64,000 nt of DNA from Cornus controversa (GCA_026545225.1 CM048849.1:27166836-27230835); one strand, 5' to 3'; counted from the stretch's first letter, positions 23,356 through 36,059 are shown. Notes: generated by a model from the letters alone, not told the origin. Program-made: numbers and translations.

Positions 23356-24033
23356 TGAAAACAAATACCTTTTCTTTATACAATATATTAATAAAAAATT
23401 AAAAAATTACTTAAATTAAAAAGTACCTTCTTTTTTATGTAGTATATTCATGAAAATTTAAGGAATTACGTAAATTTTTCAAAAAATTACTTAAGTTTTT
23501 TTATTAAAGAAATTAATTTCAAGAATTAAAGATAATTTATGCAAATTTGATGGAGAATATGTCATCAAAATAGTATGAAAGTTTTTCATAATTTATTTCA
23601 ATAAAAAATTTGATTAAGTGTTGTTCAATAAGAAGGGTATTATGGTTATTTAATGAAATATAAGTAACAAAATGTAATAGTTAAGAGAGTTTTGTGTACC
23701 AAATACAGTTTTGGGACTAAAAGAAAAAAGTTTAGGGGAATTTTCTACTATTGAGGGTAAGGTAGTTGGAGTTTTTTTACATTTTACTCTAAATTCAAAT
23801 AGAGATACAATCAGAAGCTGCATTTTCCAACACATCTTCCCAGACATGGCATTCCCTCCTTTCCAGGGCCATAAGAGCCAAAAAAGAAAAAAAGCAACTT
23901 TATTGCTCTCACGCCTCACCCACTTCATTCTAAGATGAGGATGCTGATCTAAGAGGAATCTAATATTCACTTTCATCAATTGGACAGAAATTTATTTATT
24001 TATTTTTAGTTTTTGTTTCCTACTTTGATGGAC

Positions 24034-24034
24034 T

Positions 24035-24100
<66 letters not shown>

Positions 24101-24101
24101 T
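24034..24101. repeat. Compound (TA)n(TG)n(GA)n microsatellite, copy B
   Basis: Three adjoining tracts that correspond to 13921-14001 in copy A. Confidence 0.95.
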
Positions 24102-24299
24102 TAATTGTATAAAACCCCATGAACTGTCACTTATTTTTAACCAACCTCTGAATTACAAACTGCCCTCCTAAATTAAGAGAAATACACATGTCCTGTCTAC
24201 CAACCATTATTGAAATTTGAAATTATGTTCATTTCAAATATTTTCTAGTGTAATCTTGCTGATCGATGTGGACAAATATTGTCTAATGAAAGAGTGAGA

Positions 24300-24880
24300 A
24301 TTCAACTATGTAGATAAGTTGAAAATAAACATTAATATATGTTTATGTTATAAATATAATAAGAGAAAAGTTATTTAAAGGAAGATAAAATACTATATGG
24401 AGAGAAGTATATTGAGAGTAGTAAAGTGTCTTTTATTGTATTCACTTTTTGTAACTGTTACAGACTCCTTAGCACACATATTTATACACAAATTTCATCA
24501 CAACTTGTTTGACATATACACAATTTCAGTGACTTCAGAAATTGGTCCCTACCAAAAATAAAATGCATTGATAATTCTCCCTTAAGCATCAATGAGATGG
24601 GCTGAATTTCTATGAGGTGGACCCCACCACAATATATATAACACTCTCTTTTGGAGTCGACTATACTACACTCAGAATATGCCTTATGAAAAATCCAGTG
24701 AGGTAAAAGCCTAGCTAAGGAAAAAAGTACAGTATTCTTGTGTCTTAGAAAATGGTATTTTATATGATAGAACTACATCATTAAAGCCTTGCCAGGAAAA
24801 TTCAGTGGGAAGAAACCATGGCGAAGGAAAAAGAGTATAGTATATCAATATTTTTTTAATTAATTGCTCCCCCTCATAAG
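24300..24880 (-). mobile_element. Copia 3' LTR relic and adjacent 3' untranslated region
   Basis: On the minus strand, after the pol C-terminus, comes gctttaatgatgtag and the sequence ...aaaagagag (possible polypurine tract) followed by TGTTATATATA at about 24645, a plausible LTR start. A TATA-like gtataaata lies near 24485. The LTR's outer end is not clear; about 24300 is a guess. Confidence 0.5.
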
Positions 24881-25017
24881 CATAGTAGTTGCATTGATTC
24901 AGTATGAAAAATTCTTGAGTCGACGCATTCCAATGTGGTGCACTAGCTTCTTGAATGTCATAGTTGGTAGTGCTTTAGTCAATAAATCTGTGAAATTATC
25001 ACTCAAGAGTATCTGTT

Positions 25018-27665
25018 TGTAGAGAGCGTGCCCAATTTTGGTTAGTTTTTCAATTTTTCATCATTTATTACTTTAAATGCATTTAAATGATATTTAACAA
25101 GTTTTGAATGCGAAAAACATGTTTGGGAAGTGTTTTAAAGGTTTTAGTAAGTTTTTGAAAGATTTGAAGAAGTTTGACTTTTTGGTTAAACTGGGGCTAG
25201 GATGCGACTTAAGTGAGCTCGAAAATCCGAAAAATTTTCAAAAATATTTATTTTGGGGAATGGTTTAAATTAAATGTTTAGAGTGTTGAGGGAGTGATTT
25301 TGAGACCAACGGAATTTTTGAGAATTAATTTGGAGGTCGGGAAGGTACATTAAGTGGCCTGGGGGTAAAATGGTCATTTCGCGCCCCTAAGGTTGAGATA
25401 AATATCAAAAAGGGTCTGAGATAGTTCATTTTATAGATCTCTCTCCTCTACCTCTCCCACTTCATCTCTCTCCCTTCTCTCTAGATTTTAGGTCACTTAA
25501 GGTGTGATTTGTAAGATCCCGAAGAAGTAAAGTGTGTTAAGGGCGTTGAGGGCTTCGGTTTGAACTGATCAAAGTCTCCATTTTGTAAGGTTAAGGAAGC
25601 TGAGATTTCTCAAAGTTGAATTCAAAGCAAAGAATTTGAGGTAGGGGTGCTAAACTCATCTTTACTTTGATTCTATAGGTCACATATTTGTGACATGAAA
25701 GAGAGGTTGAGATTTCTTGAGTTTAGGGTTTTGTGTATATGTATATATATATAAAAATGTGATTCATGAACATGGATATGTCTAACATGTTAGTTAGGAC
25801 TTATATATGTTGCATATGTAAAGTTAAGACTACGAATGATTTTGATGAAATTGTGTGCATTTGGTGGAAGCATGGAAAATCTGAGTTTTTATTTAGAATT
25901 GAGCATGAAAGATATAACTTTCTTAAAAAATGCATAAGCATGATGATTTTCATGATATGAGTATATTGGCATTGTGACAAGTTTGGGACGAGAAGGAAAA
26001 ATGCATTGTTTTGATAAAAGCATTGTATTATGTGAATTTTGTGTATTTATTTGATAAGTGTACATTATGTGAAAAGCGAGGTTTTTAGGGAATGTGTGAG
26101 AATTAATAAGGGTTTCGAACTCTAGGGTGCAATACCCAAAACTTGGCCAAACGGGTGTCGCTTCCGTCGGGTTAGTAGCTCGAAAAGCGTGAGCAGAGTA
26201 TGTGGTACCAAATTGATCTTTACTATGAATTGTGATAAGCGAAGTCCTCAGTTGAATTGATTTCTAAAATTATGTGGCGTGAGTTATATATATGAAATGT
26301 GACTTGTTCAAGTTGATGTATATATATATGTATACCTTGAATTGTAAAGTATCACGCATTATGTATATTAAACTTGTTTGTTTTGAGGGTAAAAAGGATG
26401 GATTACTTGTCATGTATTCATACCGTGTTTTCATGTGCATTCATCTATGGCCACCTAAGTTAGAGTGGAGTTGGGTGGATTATTCCTACTGAGCGAGAGA
26501 GGATTAGCTCACCCCCTATTTATATAAACTTTTCAGATAAGGCGCCGATGACGGATGGGACTTAAGTGTCCAAGAAGAGTTCTAGCTTTATTTTGCTACA
26601 TTTTGGATATTTGTACACTTGGCCATCTGTGCCAGCTTGTGGCATGGTAATGATCTAGTAGTCATGGTAGAATTTGTTGTATTTTGAACCTTATGCATGA
26701 ATTCTTGTAATGACTATAAACTTGGAAAACCATATGAATGATATGTACCTTTTGAGAAAAAAATGTATGTATGAGTGAGTTGTTGAATGAAGTTGGTAAG
26801 AGAGATTGATGGAATCACATTTCAAATGTGAAACGTGTAGTATGTGAATATAATTGATGGCCATTGAGGCATTAGAGTAGTCATTGGAGGGGGGGGGGAC
26901 AAATGCCCAAAAGTGTCCATTTTGAGTTCAAGGAGTGAATGAAATATATGTATATAGAAGGAGAATTGTGTTAGCTTCAAATCGATAGGTCATGGGCCTT
27001 GTTTGAATTTAAATTGAGAAAGATATGCATGTTATAGTGCAAGAGTTGGTAATCTGACCTACACCCATTGATTTGAGTGTAACTCAAGTTTTGGTTGGTA
27101 TTTTTAGATGATTCAAGTTGGGTTAGAAACTAGACATGTTGAGGATGATCCATGCCAAATTTCAACTTAAACGGACTTATGGATTGTGAGATATTAGCAT
27201 TTGAAGTCAGGTTGAGGAATGCTGTCAAGATTCAGGTCAAGTGCAGTTTGAGGTGACTTAAAGTGAACTTTGAGGCATCTAGAAATCTTTGAGGGGCCTC
27301 AAAGTGTATTTTAAGGCACCTCAAAGAGCCTTTTGGATGGTGTCGATCCTTTTGGAAGTTTGAGAAGACTCAAAATGATGTTTGAGGCACCTCAAAGTCT
27401 TGTAAACCTTAAAAAGGTGGAATTTTATGATTTTTCATGATTTAGGAATGAAAATGGAATGTCATGGATGCATAGACCGATGTGGGGCCCATTGGGATGG
27501 ATAGTGATGAGTATACGCATAGATAATTACATGCGTATGATTATCTCTCCGAGGTAATTTGAGAAATATGAAGAGGTTCATTGGGGTTTAATTAACGGGT
27601 TCACACTCGGGATTCGGGTCAGTTCGAGGGAGTCCCGGTGGTCCAGATTTCGGGGCGTGTCAGCA
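25018..27665 (+). mobile_element. 5' LTR of gypsy element 1
   Basis: The region between duplicated copy B and the primer-binding site is non-coding. It starts near tgtagagagcgtgccc and ends ...cggggcgtgtca, a common end of plant Ty3/gypsy LTRs. A CT-rich leader (25440-25490), a g(10) run (26889-26898) and a palindrome cluster (27255-27400) lie inside. The start is uncertain by a few bases (25014 or 25018). Confidence 0.65.
27255..27400. repeat. Cluster of short palindromes in the gypsy-1 LTR
   Basis: CTTTGAGG-gg-CCTCAAAG (27287-27304), TTTGAGG-ca-CCTCAAA (from 27381) and related half-sites (gaggcatct, aaggcacctcaaag) occur within 150 bp. Confidence 0.75.
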
Positions 27666-27678
27666 TGGTATTAGAGCC
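27666..27678 (+). promoter_or_regulatory. Primer-binding site (initiator tRNA-Met type)
   Basis: TGGTATTAGAGCC matches the plant iMet-tRNA 3' end complement TGGTATCAGAGCC at 12 of 13 bases and lies immediately after the LTR. Confidence 0.85.
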
Positions 27679-27942
27679 CTAGGTCAAAACACCTAAGGAC
27701 GATGGGAAACGGTTTGACCACTTTTCGAATTGAATGGACCTGATGATTTATAGGATCATAACTTCGAACTTAGGATTCTAGATTTGAAATTTTTGAGTGT
27801 GAATTAAGACTAAGTGCATATCATTTGGAAATTTTATGTACTTATTTGTTAATATAACATGTTATGAGTGTGCATGAATGGAATTGGACAATGATATTCA
27901 TGCCTTGGACTTAAAGTGTCTTCTTGTTATCAATATAGCAAG

Positions 27943-29088
27943 ATGCCACCACGTAAAGCTCGTGGGGAAGTACCACCAGCAGCTCCTATAGATGGAGGGC
28001 AATTTATGCGCGATATGGTCACTACCATGCAACAAATTGCAAGAGAAACTCAAAGGAAAACTCAAGAGGAGACACAAGCTCCACCAAGAGCAGCTCTTCC
28101 TAGCCGAATGATAACGACACTGGGACACATTAAGAAGCACAATTCGCCAACCTATTCAGGGGGATCCGATCCCATGGTGGCAGAAAACTGGCTGCATGAA
28201 ATTGTCAAGCTCCTTACTATGCTTGAAATAGATGAAGACTTGAAGGTGAAGGTGGCCACTCATTATCTAATAGATGATGCCAGTCATTGGTGGAAATTCA
28301 CCGGAAACTACCATGACATCGAGACGATGAATTGGGACATGTTTCAAGTACTCTTCTTTGATAAGTACTTTCCAGTGATGGTGAAGGACAATCTAAGAAG
28401 AAAATTTTATGAGTTGACACAAGACTCAATGACGGTAATGGAATACGAGACCAAATTCACTTCCTTGGCTCGTTTTGCTAGAGAGATAATACCAACGGAA
28501 GAGCTGAAGATAAAACAGTTCATAAGGAGTCTCCGGACATTTATAAGAGATAAAATGGCAGTCTTGGGACTGACTAGCTATGCAGTGGTAGTGGAGAGGG
28601 CACTAGTGGCTGAGGAACTTGATATTGATAATCGAAAGAAGAGGGAAGCAAAGAACCAAATGAGAAACGTGGGATCTCTTTCAGACAACTGTATTGGAAG
28701 GAAGAGAAATGAGGGTGAGTCGTTCTCCCAAGGGCAACAACAAATCCAATCTACACCATTAGTGGCTGTGCCTACTGGGACCACACGACCTAAGGCAATT
28801 TGTTATAATTGCCAGAAATCGGGACACAAAGTGGCAGAATGCACTCAAAAGCAGACTACTTTTGTGACAGACAAGAAGTGCTTCCACTGTCAATAGATGG
28901 GGCACATTAGTTGGAATTTCTCACAGAAGAGGGGTACACAGAGTGGTGTTGGTTCACAGCAGCGTCTTACGCAACCTGCGACTTCACAGTTAGGCTTTAG
29001 GGCATTGGCATCACCACAGACGGTGCCGTCAGTTCAGAGTTCAAGGGCACCAGTTAGAGGAGCTGCGTCTGGCGCTCCTAGCCTATAG
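27943..29088 (+). pseudogene. Gypsy element 1 gag (ORF to 28896, stop, then readable tail)
   Basis: The ATG at 27943 begins MPPRKARGE, the usual basic start of plant gypsy gag. A retrotransposon gag domain follows (about residues 60-210; ENWLHEIVKLL, HWWKFTGN, FFDKYFP, EYETKFTSLARFA). A complete CX2CX4HX4C zinc knuckle sits at residues 287-300 (CYNCQKSGHKVAEC). A second knuckle begins CFHCQ and is cut by a TAG at 28894-28896, then continues in frame with MGHIS but lacks the last Cys. The frame then stays open to 29085. Gag packages element RNA; the stop makes this copy defective. Confidence 0.88.
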
Positions 29089-29115
29089 TCTACATATTAG
29101 GGTACAGGACAGTAG

Positions 29116-31624
29116 GGCCAAAGGACCTAGGGTTGTGTCTTTACTCTTGCTCTAGGAGAGACCTCAGCAGGACCGTCAATGGTCCGAGGTATATTTCTTG
29201 TATCTAACTTGTGGGCTAGGGTTTTAGTCGATTCGGGTGCATCACATTCAATCATATCATATGCATTTGCTTGTGCCTTGGGGTTAGAGGTGTCATCTTT
29301 GGACTCAGTGTTATCCATTGATATGCCAGTTGGTGGTAGAGTGGTTTTGAGTGATGTGTGCCGATCTTGCGAGATCTAGATTTCGGGACATCGATTAGTG
29401 TTCGATTTCATCCTTCTTGAGATGTCTAGTTTTGATGTGATCTTGGGTATGGATTGGCTATCGACCTATAGAGCCAACATTGATTGTTATCGAGGTAGAG
29501 TGACCTTGTATACACTAAAGGGTGTTAGTATATGTTTTGTAGGGGAGTAGGATGACTTCTACTTGTCGTTTTCACATGGTTCAAGTGATTAGAAGGCTTG
29601 GACATTTCTTAGCGAGCCTACTAATTGATGGTGATGATGAAACACTTGGAGAGCTTTCTCGTGTAGTGTGTGAGTTTATGGATGTATTTTCGAGGGACTT
29701 GACATAGTTGCCTCCAAAACAGGAAGTGGAGTTTGTGATAGATCTTGCTCTGGGTACCGCACCCATTTCGATGGCACCGGTTGAGTTGAAAGAGCTAAAG
29801 GACCAATTGCAAGAGCTACTAGACAAGGGATTTGTACATCCTAGTACTTTGCCTTGGGGAGCTCCGGTTCTTTTTGCTAAAAAGAAGGATAGGTCCTTGT
29901 GGATTTGTATTGACTATCGGAAGTTGAATCGGGCAATGATCAAGAATAAGTATCCTTTGCCGAAGATACATGACTTGTTCGACCAACTTAAGGGTTCGAG
30001 ATGCTTTTAAAAGATAGACTTGAGATCAGGTTACTACCAGTTGGGGATTAGAGAGGCGGACATTCCGAAAATCGCTTTTCGCATATGATACGGACACTGA
30101 GTTTTTGGTGATGCCGTTTGGTTTGACGAATGCACCGGCAACATTCATGGACTTAATGAATCGAGTTTTCAATGTTTACTTGGACAAGTTTGTGGTTGTA
30201 TTCGTTGATGACATCCTAGTGTACTTGTCTTCGAAAGAGGAGAACGAGGGTCACTTGAGGGTTGTGTTGCAGCTTCTAAGAGCATATCAATTGTATGCCA
30301 AGTACGAGAAATCTGAGTGTTGGCTAGCGGAGGTGAAATTCCTTAGGCATGTTAGTAATCGAATGAGGAGTTTATGTAGATCCATCCAAGATAGAGGCGG
30401 TGATGAATTGGGAAAGACCTAAGAGCGTATTTGAGATACGTAGTTTATTGGGATTGGCTGGATACTATAGAGGTTTGTTAAGGGCTTTTCAAAGTTAGCA
30501 GCACCAATGACCAAGCTTACCCAAAAAGGAGTGAAGTTTATTTGGAATGATGCTTGCGAGCATGCATTCTTAGAATTAAAGAGTCGGTTGACTTCGGCTC
30601 CAATTTTGATCATTCCAAAATGTGGGTTAGGGTATATCATTTATTGTGATGCTTCATGACTCGGTTTGGGATGTGTACTAATGCAAACCGAACAAGTAGT
30701 GGATTATGGTTTAAGGCAGTTGAAGACGCACGAACAGAATTACCCGACACATAACTTGGAATTGGCAGTGGTGATCTTTGCACTTAAGGTGTGAAGATAT
30801 TATTTGTATGGTGAGAAGTTTGAAATGTTCTCAGATCACAAAAGTCTCAAATACCTTTTCTCACAAAAGGATTTGAATATGAGGCAACGGAGCTGGATGG
30901 AATATATGGAAAACTATGACTTTAATTTGCAATATCATCCAAGAAAGGCCAATGTGGTAGCGGATGCATTGAGTAGGAAGTCACATGGTAGCTTAGCGAG
31001 ATTAGCCATATGGGAGTGGAAGATGATGGAAGATATCTCAGAAATGGGATTGCATTTTAGTGAGGATGATGGACCGGCAAAGTTATTTACTCTTATCGCC
31101 AACCAACTCTTATGAGTAGAGTGATTGAAGAGTAGAGGAAGGATAATGAGATTGAGGCTATTCGCACACGAATTTTGGGTGGTCAAATGGTGGAAGGATG
31201 GACAGTTCATTCAGAAAAGAGTATAAAATTCTAAGGGAAGATGTTTGTTCCCTTAGCTTGTCGGGATGAGATCGTAAAAGAGTTTCACAATTCCAGACTA
31301 GCAATACATCCAGGTGGTACTAAGATGTATCATAACCTACGCCGACAGTATTGGTGGAAGGGTATGAAAAAGGATGTAGCACAATTTGTGGCAAGATGCC
31401 TCACCTGTCAGCAAGTGAAGGCCGACCATCAAAGACCAGTGGGGTTGTTACAGCCATTGCCTGTGGCTATGTGGAAATGGGAGCATGTCACTATGGACTT
31501 TGTGACGGGACTTCCAAGGTCGAGGAAAGGTCATGATGTAGTTTGGGTTATCGTTGACAGATTGACCAAAGTGGCTCACTTTATTCCTATTAAAGTGACT
31601 GATGTGGCTAAACTCGGATTAAAT
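29116..31624 (+). pseudogene. Gypsy element 1 pol: protease, RT, RNase H, integrase N-terminus
   Basis: The order of domains is: aspartic protease (VLVDSGASHS near 29225; SSFDVILGMDWLS near 29430), RT ([28 protein letters not shown] near 30202), RNase H ([27 protein letters not shown]) and the integrase zinc-binding region ([17 protein letters not shown] ... CLTCQQ) with the first catalytic Asp (MDFVTGLP). Stops and frameshifts are frequent (e.g. 29379, 29703, 30010, 30085, 30657). Integrase ends after KVTDVAKLG at the insertion point of the next element, so the second Asp, the Glu and the 3' LTR are gone. Confidence 0.9.
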
Positions 31625-33028
31625 TATAAGCTTAATTTTGCCCTTTTTATCAAAATATAATTTAACCACTCGCAAGAGCATGAATCTTTGCAGATAGGGT
31701 TCTATATAGAGGGTATCGATCCCACGAGGACTAGTCGAAATTGCCTTAAAGGAAGATTAATTCTACTTTAATTCTAAAAATAGGTTTTTGGATTTTTGTT
31801 TATAATCTATTGCATGAATGAAATGACAATAAAATTAAAGAGTAAAGTTGGGAGAGAGAGCTAGGGGTGGTTTCCACCACTAGCCATTCACATGTTCATA
31901 AGTGTAGCAAGCATGGGATTCATAAATTAAACGCCTAACAATGTCATTAGGCTTGTGACCTCAATAACATATCAAAAGATCAATGTGTGTGCTAACCTAT
32001 CATAATCCATCTTCAACAAGCATAGCTCTTCAACCTAACTAACTACCTAATTACCCTACTCTCTAATTGAACACTACATGCATCCAAACTACCTTATCTT
32101 GGCATGGTCTATACAAGCAAACATCACACATTCATTTAAACACCATTATCTAGCCATCATTTGCACTTCTTGTGGAATATGCAAATGTTGTGCATCCAAG
32201 TGACAAAATCTACTCTAAGATAAGAATAAATTCCACATCAAATGAATATATAAAAGAAATGTATTTGTGTACATATTCACTAGGTTAAATAATCAACATT
32301 TAACTACAAATCCCCAAGTGCTACAAAAATGAACAAGTTTACATGGCTAGGTGTGTCAACCACACCCTAGTGGAGGAGTTAGTTGATCATGGCAGCCTTG
32401 CACCCTTCCATTGATGAAGAAAGTGAAGCTTCTTGGTCTGGTTCAGCTCCTCTTCTTCCTCTCCCGAAGGTCTCTCCTTGGATGGTCTGATGTATATTGA
32501 GAGATATATGAGATATGAGAGATATGACCCTTTTTGTGTGCTTTTTGGCTTCCTTTTCAACCTTGGGGCCCACCATATATATATATATATCAATATATAT
32601 ATCCCTTGTATCAAGAAGGTCCCCAAGGGTCTTGTTCAAGTCAGACAATCCCCCTAAGTCGTGCAAAAAGGGGGATTTTGTTGCAAGTGGGAGAGCAGGT
32701 GAGCAAGTGGCCAAGTGGATTCTGCAGAATCTCGATCAATCGAGATTGGATCTCGATTGATCGAGATTTCGATCAATCGGAATGGGATCTCGATCAATCG
32801 AGAGTTTGATTAATCGAAATCAACATCTTGATTGATCGAGATGCCTTTGGCTGCAATTCTGATTTTTCCTCTTCAGCTGCAAATAACTTCAAACTTTGCT
32901 CCATTTACTCTAATACCTGCAATACATCAAAAACACAAAAATACCGTAAACATATCTCGGTAAACGCAAAAACGGAACTAACATAAGCAATAAAGAGGGT
33001 TCAAATGCATAGAATTGAACACTTATCA
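31625..33028 (-). mobile_element. 3' LTR of a minus-strand LTR element (Athila/Tat-like), copy 1
   Basis: On the minus strand it starts TGATAAGTGTTCAATTC and ends AAGCTTA(TA); copy 2 at 59753-61138 ends AAGCTTACA, giving canonical TG...CA. Length is 1404 bp against 1386 bp. Just outside its 5' end is a polypurine tract. The left flank is TAAAT within gypsy-1 integrase; the matching right flank is lost. The LTR contains a TA-rich tract (32576-32605) and the palindrome cluster at 32728-32845. Confidence 0.8.
32728..32845. repeat. Cluster of CTCGATYRATCGAG palindromes in LTR copy 1
   Basis: At least six full or half copies of the dyad CTCGATCAATCGAG or CTCGATTGATCGAG lie in about 110 bp. The same cluster is conserved in LTR copy 2 (60849-60962). 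Confidence 0.9.
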
Positions 33029-34428
33029 CACCCCCAAACTTACATATTGCTAGTCCCTTAGCAATACGATATTACAAAAATGAAACTAACTATATTATAT
33101 AAAAGTTGAATCATGCTCAGTCATCACTAGATAAAGGGCGATCATCCGTTCATTTCACTTTTGGCAAATGCAAAAAGTATTACAGAACTATGTGGTCATT
33201 AGCAAAAATGGACTTGCACAAGCTATAAATAAACGACGGTCCCCACATAATGGCTAGTCCGAACAAACATACCAATTCTGACCCCAAAATCCTCTTTGAA
33301 AAGTGAACATGCATTCTAACGCGTGGCTTTTGTCAAATTTGGAGAAGAAAATAAACAAATCTGTTTTTAAAAGAAAAACTCATTGAAAACGCTCGCCACA
33401 GCCGTTCATTATAACAAAACCTTCATGATTGCTCATGTGCGGATGACCGTGCAATGCTTAGCTCTTTTTGCTTTCTTGTAAGCCCATGTAGCGGCATTGG
33501 GCCAATGACTCCCAAACCAATTGGTTTTAGGGCATTAGGTGAAGAAACACCCCTCGGACTTAATAACCGAGCTTACAAGGCGATGAGCGTAAGCAAGCCA
33601 CCCGCTTATTATTGCTCAACCTTGCACACTTATACACGAATATTCCCTGCTTTGAGGCATAGAAATCTGGTTTATTGAGTGAGAAGGCTTATTGCAGATT
33701 TTCTCTTTTTCTCTTTTTTTTTTTTACAACAACCGGAAGAACTTATTCTTTAAGTTGTTCAGATAAAAATAGAAATTTATAAAATTCTCCCTCAGACTTA
33801 TACCCCACAGTTTAAAATGCATGTGTGCGAATTTGTGCGTTTAAGGACAAATTTAGGGCAAGAACCATACGTGTTCGTATTTGGACAAAAATGTAGACCG
33901 TTCTAGCCTACTATACAGCTTGCAAAAGTGCGGGTATTTACAATGTTAAAGTTCTTAACTACCTACTGCATTTACCTCAGACATTTATTCGGATGATCTT
34001 CCTTTAAAAAAAAAAAGTCAAGACATCATAGCAAGCATGCAAAAATATCAAGGAAACTGCTCTACAATGACACTCAATACTAAGACTGAACATTGCATGC
34101 ATATGCAAGTGGTATAGCATACCGCACCCCCAAACTTATATGCAACATTGTCTGCAATGTTTGGACAAGAAGAACAAGGAAAGAAGTTACCGGGATTGCT
34201 GAATGCGACAAAAATGGTATTCCACAGTAGCGGTCATCCTACAAATAAGAAAAACCTGCACAGAACACCAACTGGATACCACGAGCATTAAAAGGAACAA
34301 AAAGTAAATAAACAGAACATAATGAAATAATTATGCACAAACGGACAATGCCAATATCACTGTATATCTAAGGATCTGAACTGGTGTTTCCCGATTGTCT
34401 AAGAGGTCTATGCGATAAGATATTAATT
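33029..34428 (-). mobile_element. 3' internal region of the same minus-strand element, copy 1
   Basis: It begins (minus strand, ending at the LTR) with the polypurine tract taagtttgggggtg (33029-33042). It aligns throughout with 61139-62535 and has no conserved coding sequence. The alignment and the element end at 34428, where gypsy-2 protease sequence starts in the opposite orientation. Confidence 0.75.
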
Positions 34429-35432
34429 TTATTTGATACTGGTACATCACATTCCTTTGTATCTAGAGCATTTGCTAGTTTATCTAGGTTAGATATTCAA
34501 CTATGTACTTCTCCACTCACTATATCTACGCCATTGGGGGCTAGTACGGTTCTATAAGAATAGGGTAGTCAGGTCCCTATAGACATTGGCAGACTCAGAT
34601 TCTTGGCAGATTTATTGATCCTAGATATGCGATCATATAATGTTATACTCGGGATGGACTGGTTATCACATTACCATGCTCAAGTTAATTGTCACGATAA
34701 GGCAATTGTTTTTGCTATACTGGGTCAGGAGATGTACTTGATTGCTATGCTGCAATCAAAGGGAGGGTCTAGTACGCACATGTTCTTTATCAGTGAGGAG
34801 TCTTCGGAAGGAAATATAGTATCTTTAGATTCCATTCCGGTGGTGTGAGACTTTCAGGATGTATTTCAGGAGATCCCAGGGTTACCACCTAGTCGTGAGA
34901 TAGACATCGTGATAGATTTAGCTCCAGGTACCAGACCTATTGCTAGGGCTTCATACAGGATGGCTCCGGTGGAAATGAGGGAGTTGAGGGATCAGATTCA
35001 GCAACTTCTTAGTAAAAAATTTATTCATAGGAGTACTTCACCATGGGGAGCACCGGTGTTATTTGTGAAAAAGAAGGATGGTTCTCTTCGTCTTTGCATT
35101 GACTATAGAGAGTTGAATAAGGTCACAATCCGCAACAAGTACCCGTTGCCTAGGATTGATGATCTGTTCGATCAGTTGAAGGGAGCCACCTATTTCTCAA
35201 AGATAGATTTGAGGTTCGGGTATCATCAGCTTCGAGTTAGGGAGCAGGATGTACAGAAGACAGCCTTCCTTACCAGATATGGGTCATACGAGTTTTGGGT
35301 TATGCTGTTTGGGTTAACAAATGCCCCAGCTGTCTTTATGGACTTGATGAATAGAGTGTTCAGGGTCTACTTGGACCAGTTTGTTATTGTTTTCATTGAT
35401 GACATTCTGGTTTACTCTAGGTCAAAGGAGAA
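34429..35432 (+). pseudogene. Gypsy element 2 pol, part 1: protease and RT palm/fingers
   Basis: Reading starts inside protease with ILFDTGTSHSFVS, then MRSYNVILGMDWLS, then an in-frame TGA at 34846-34848 before [16 protein letters not shown] follows with [60 protein letters not shown] and the catalytic FIDDILVYS (near 35395). The frame runs open for 219 codons to the insertion of a solo LTR after SKE. No gag or 5' LTR is present, because the left end is truncated at the preceding element. Confidence 0.9.
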
Positions 35433-36059
35433 TGTCACGCCTCGATTCCCGAGGCCCGGAAACCGAGGTGTGAACCTCGTGAGATCACCCTCACGCTCTA
35501 ACCACCATCTGATCATGCAATTTCAATTTCCTATTATTTTTACGAAAATCGGGCATGACCCTTTCTAAATACTCAGCTCCTGGCATGATATACCTGCTTT
35601 ACAATTTATATGGACACTTTTGGGCACGTGTCCCCCCGGCATTTATATCTAAACAATAAAAATGGACACTTCTGGGCCCGTGTCCCCCCAATATTTCTAC
35701 ACATGCATAATACAATCATAAATATACATGCACTTAAATATATCACCATATTTAAGACCATGCCCTACCTAGCATGCATGAACCAATGATGTATATGGCT
35801 ACTCTAGCACATATGAACATACAAAATCCACTATACATGATTTTAGAAATCATTTTCAACATGCTTGAAAGCAGTAAACATCAGGCATCAATATGTATAT
35901 AGAACATATATGTCAACACATTTACATAACCGATGTAAATCCATCACCACGTCTCCTACTCAACAAGTAGCACAACTCAAATGCAATATAAATGCATTTA
36001 AACAGAAAAATATGCTTAACAGGTAAACACATAAGCATAAAGGTATTTTCACCTTCCAC

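Larger units (their letters stand above)
23364..25013. repeat. Copy B of the duplicated segment (pairs with 13185-14588)
   Basis: It joins Copia integrase directly at its left edge and stops at the 5' LTR of gypsy-1 on its right. It retains the 330 bp of Copia LTR deleted from copy A, and lacks the hairpin element. Confidence 0.88.

Noticed and set aside
13185..25013. Interpretation of the two direct repeats as the LTR pair of the Copia element
   Set aside because: Both copies include pol C-terminal codons and non-LTR flank, so they are copies of a larger duplicated segment.
33454..33678. A 74-codon ORF kept without indels in both copies of the LTR element (also 61565-61789)
   Set aside because: Nearly all differences between the copies change the amino acid, so there is no sign of protein constraint; it lies antisense to the element.
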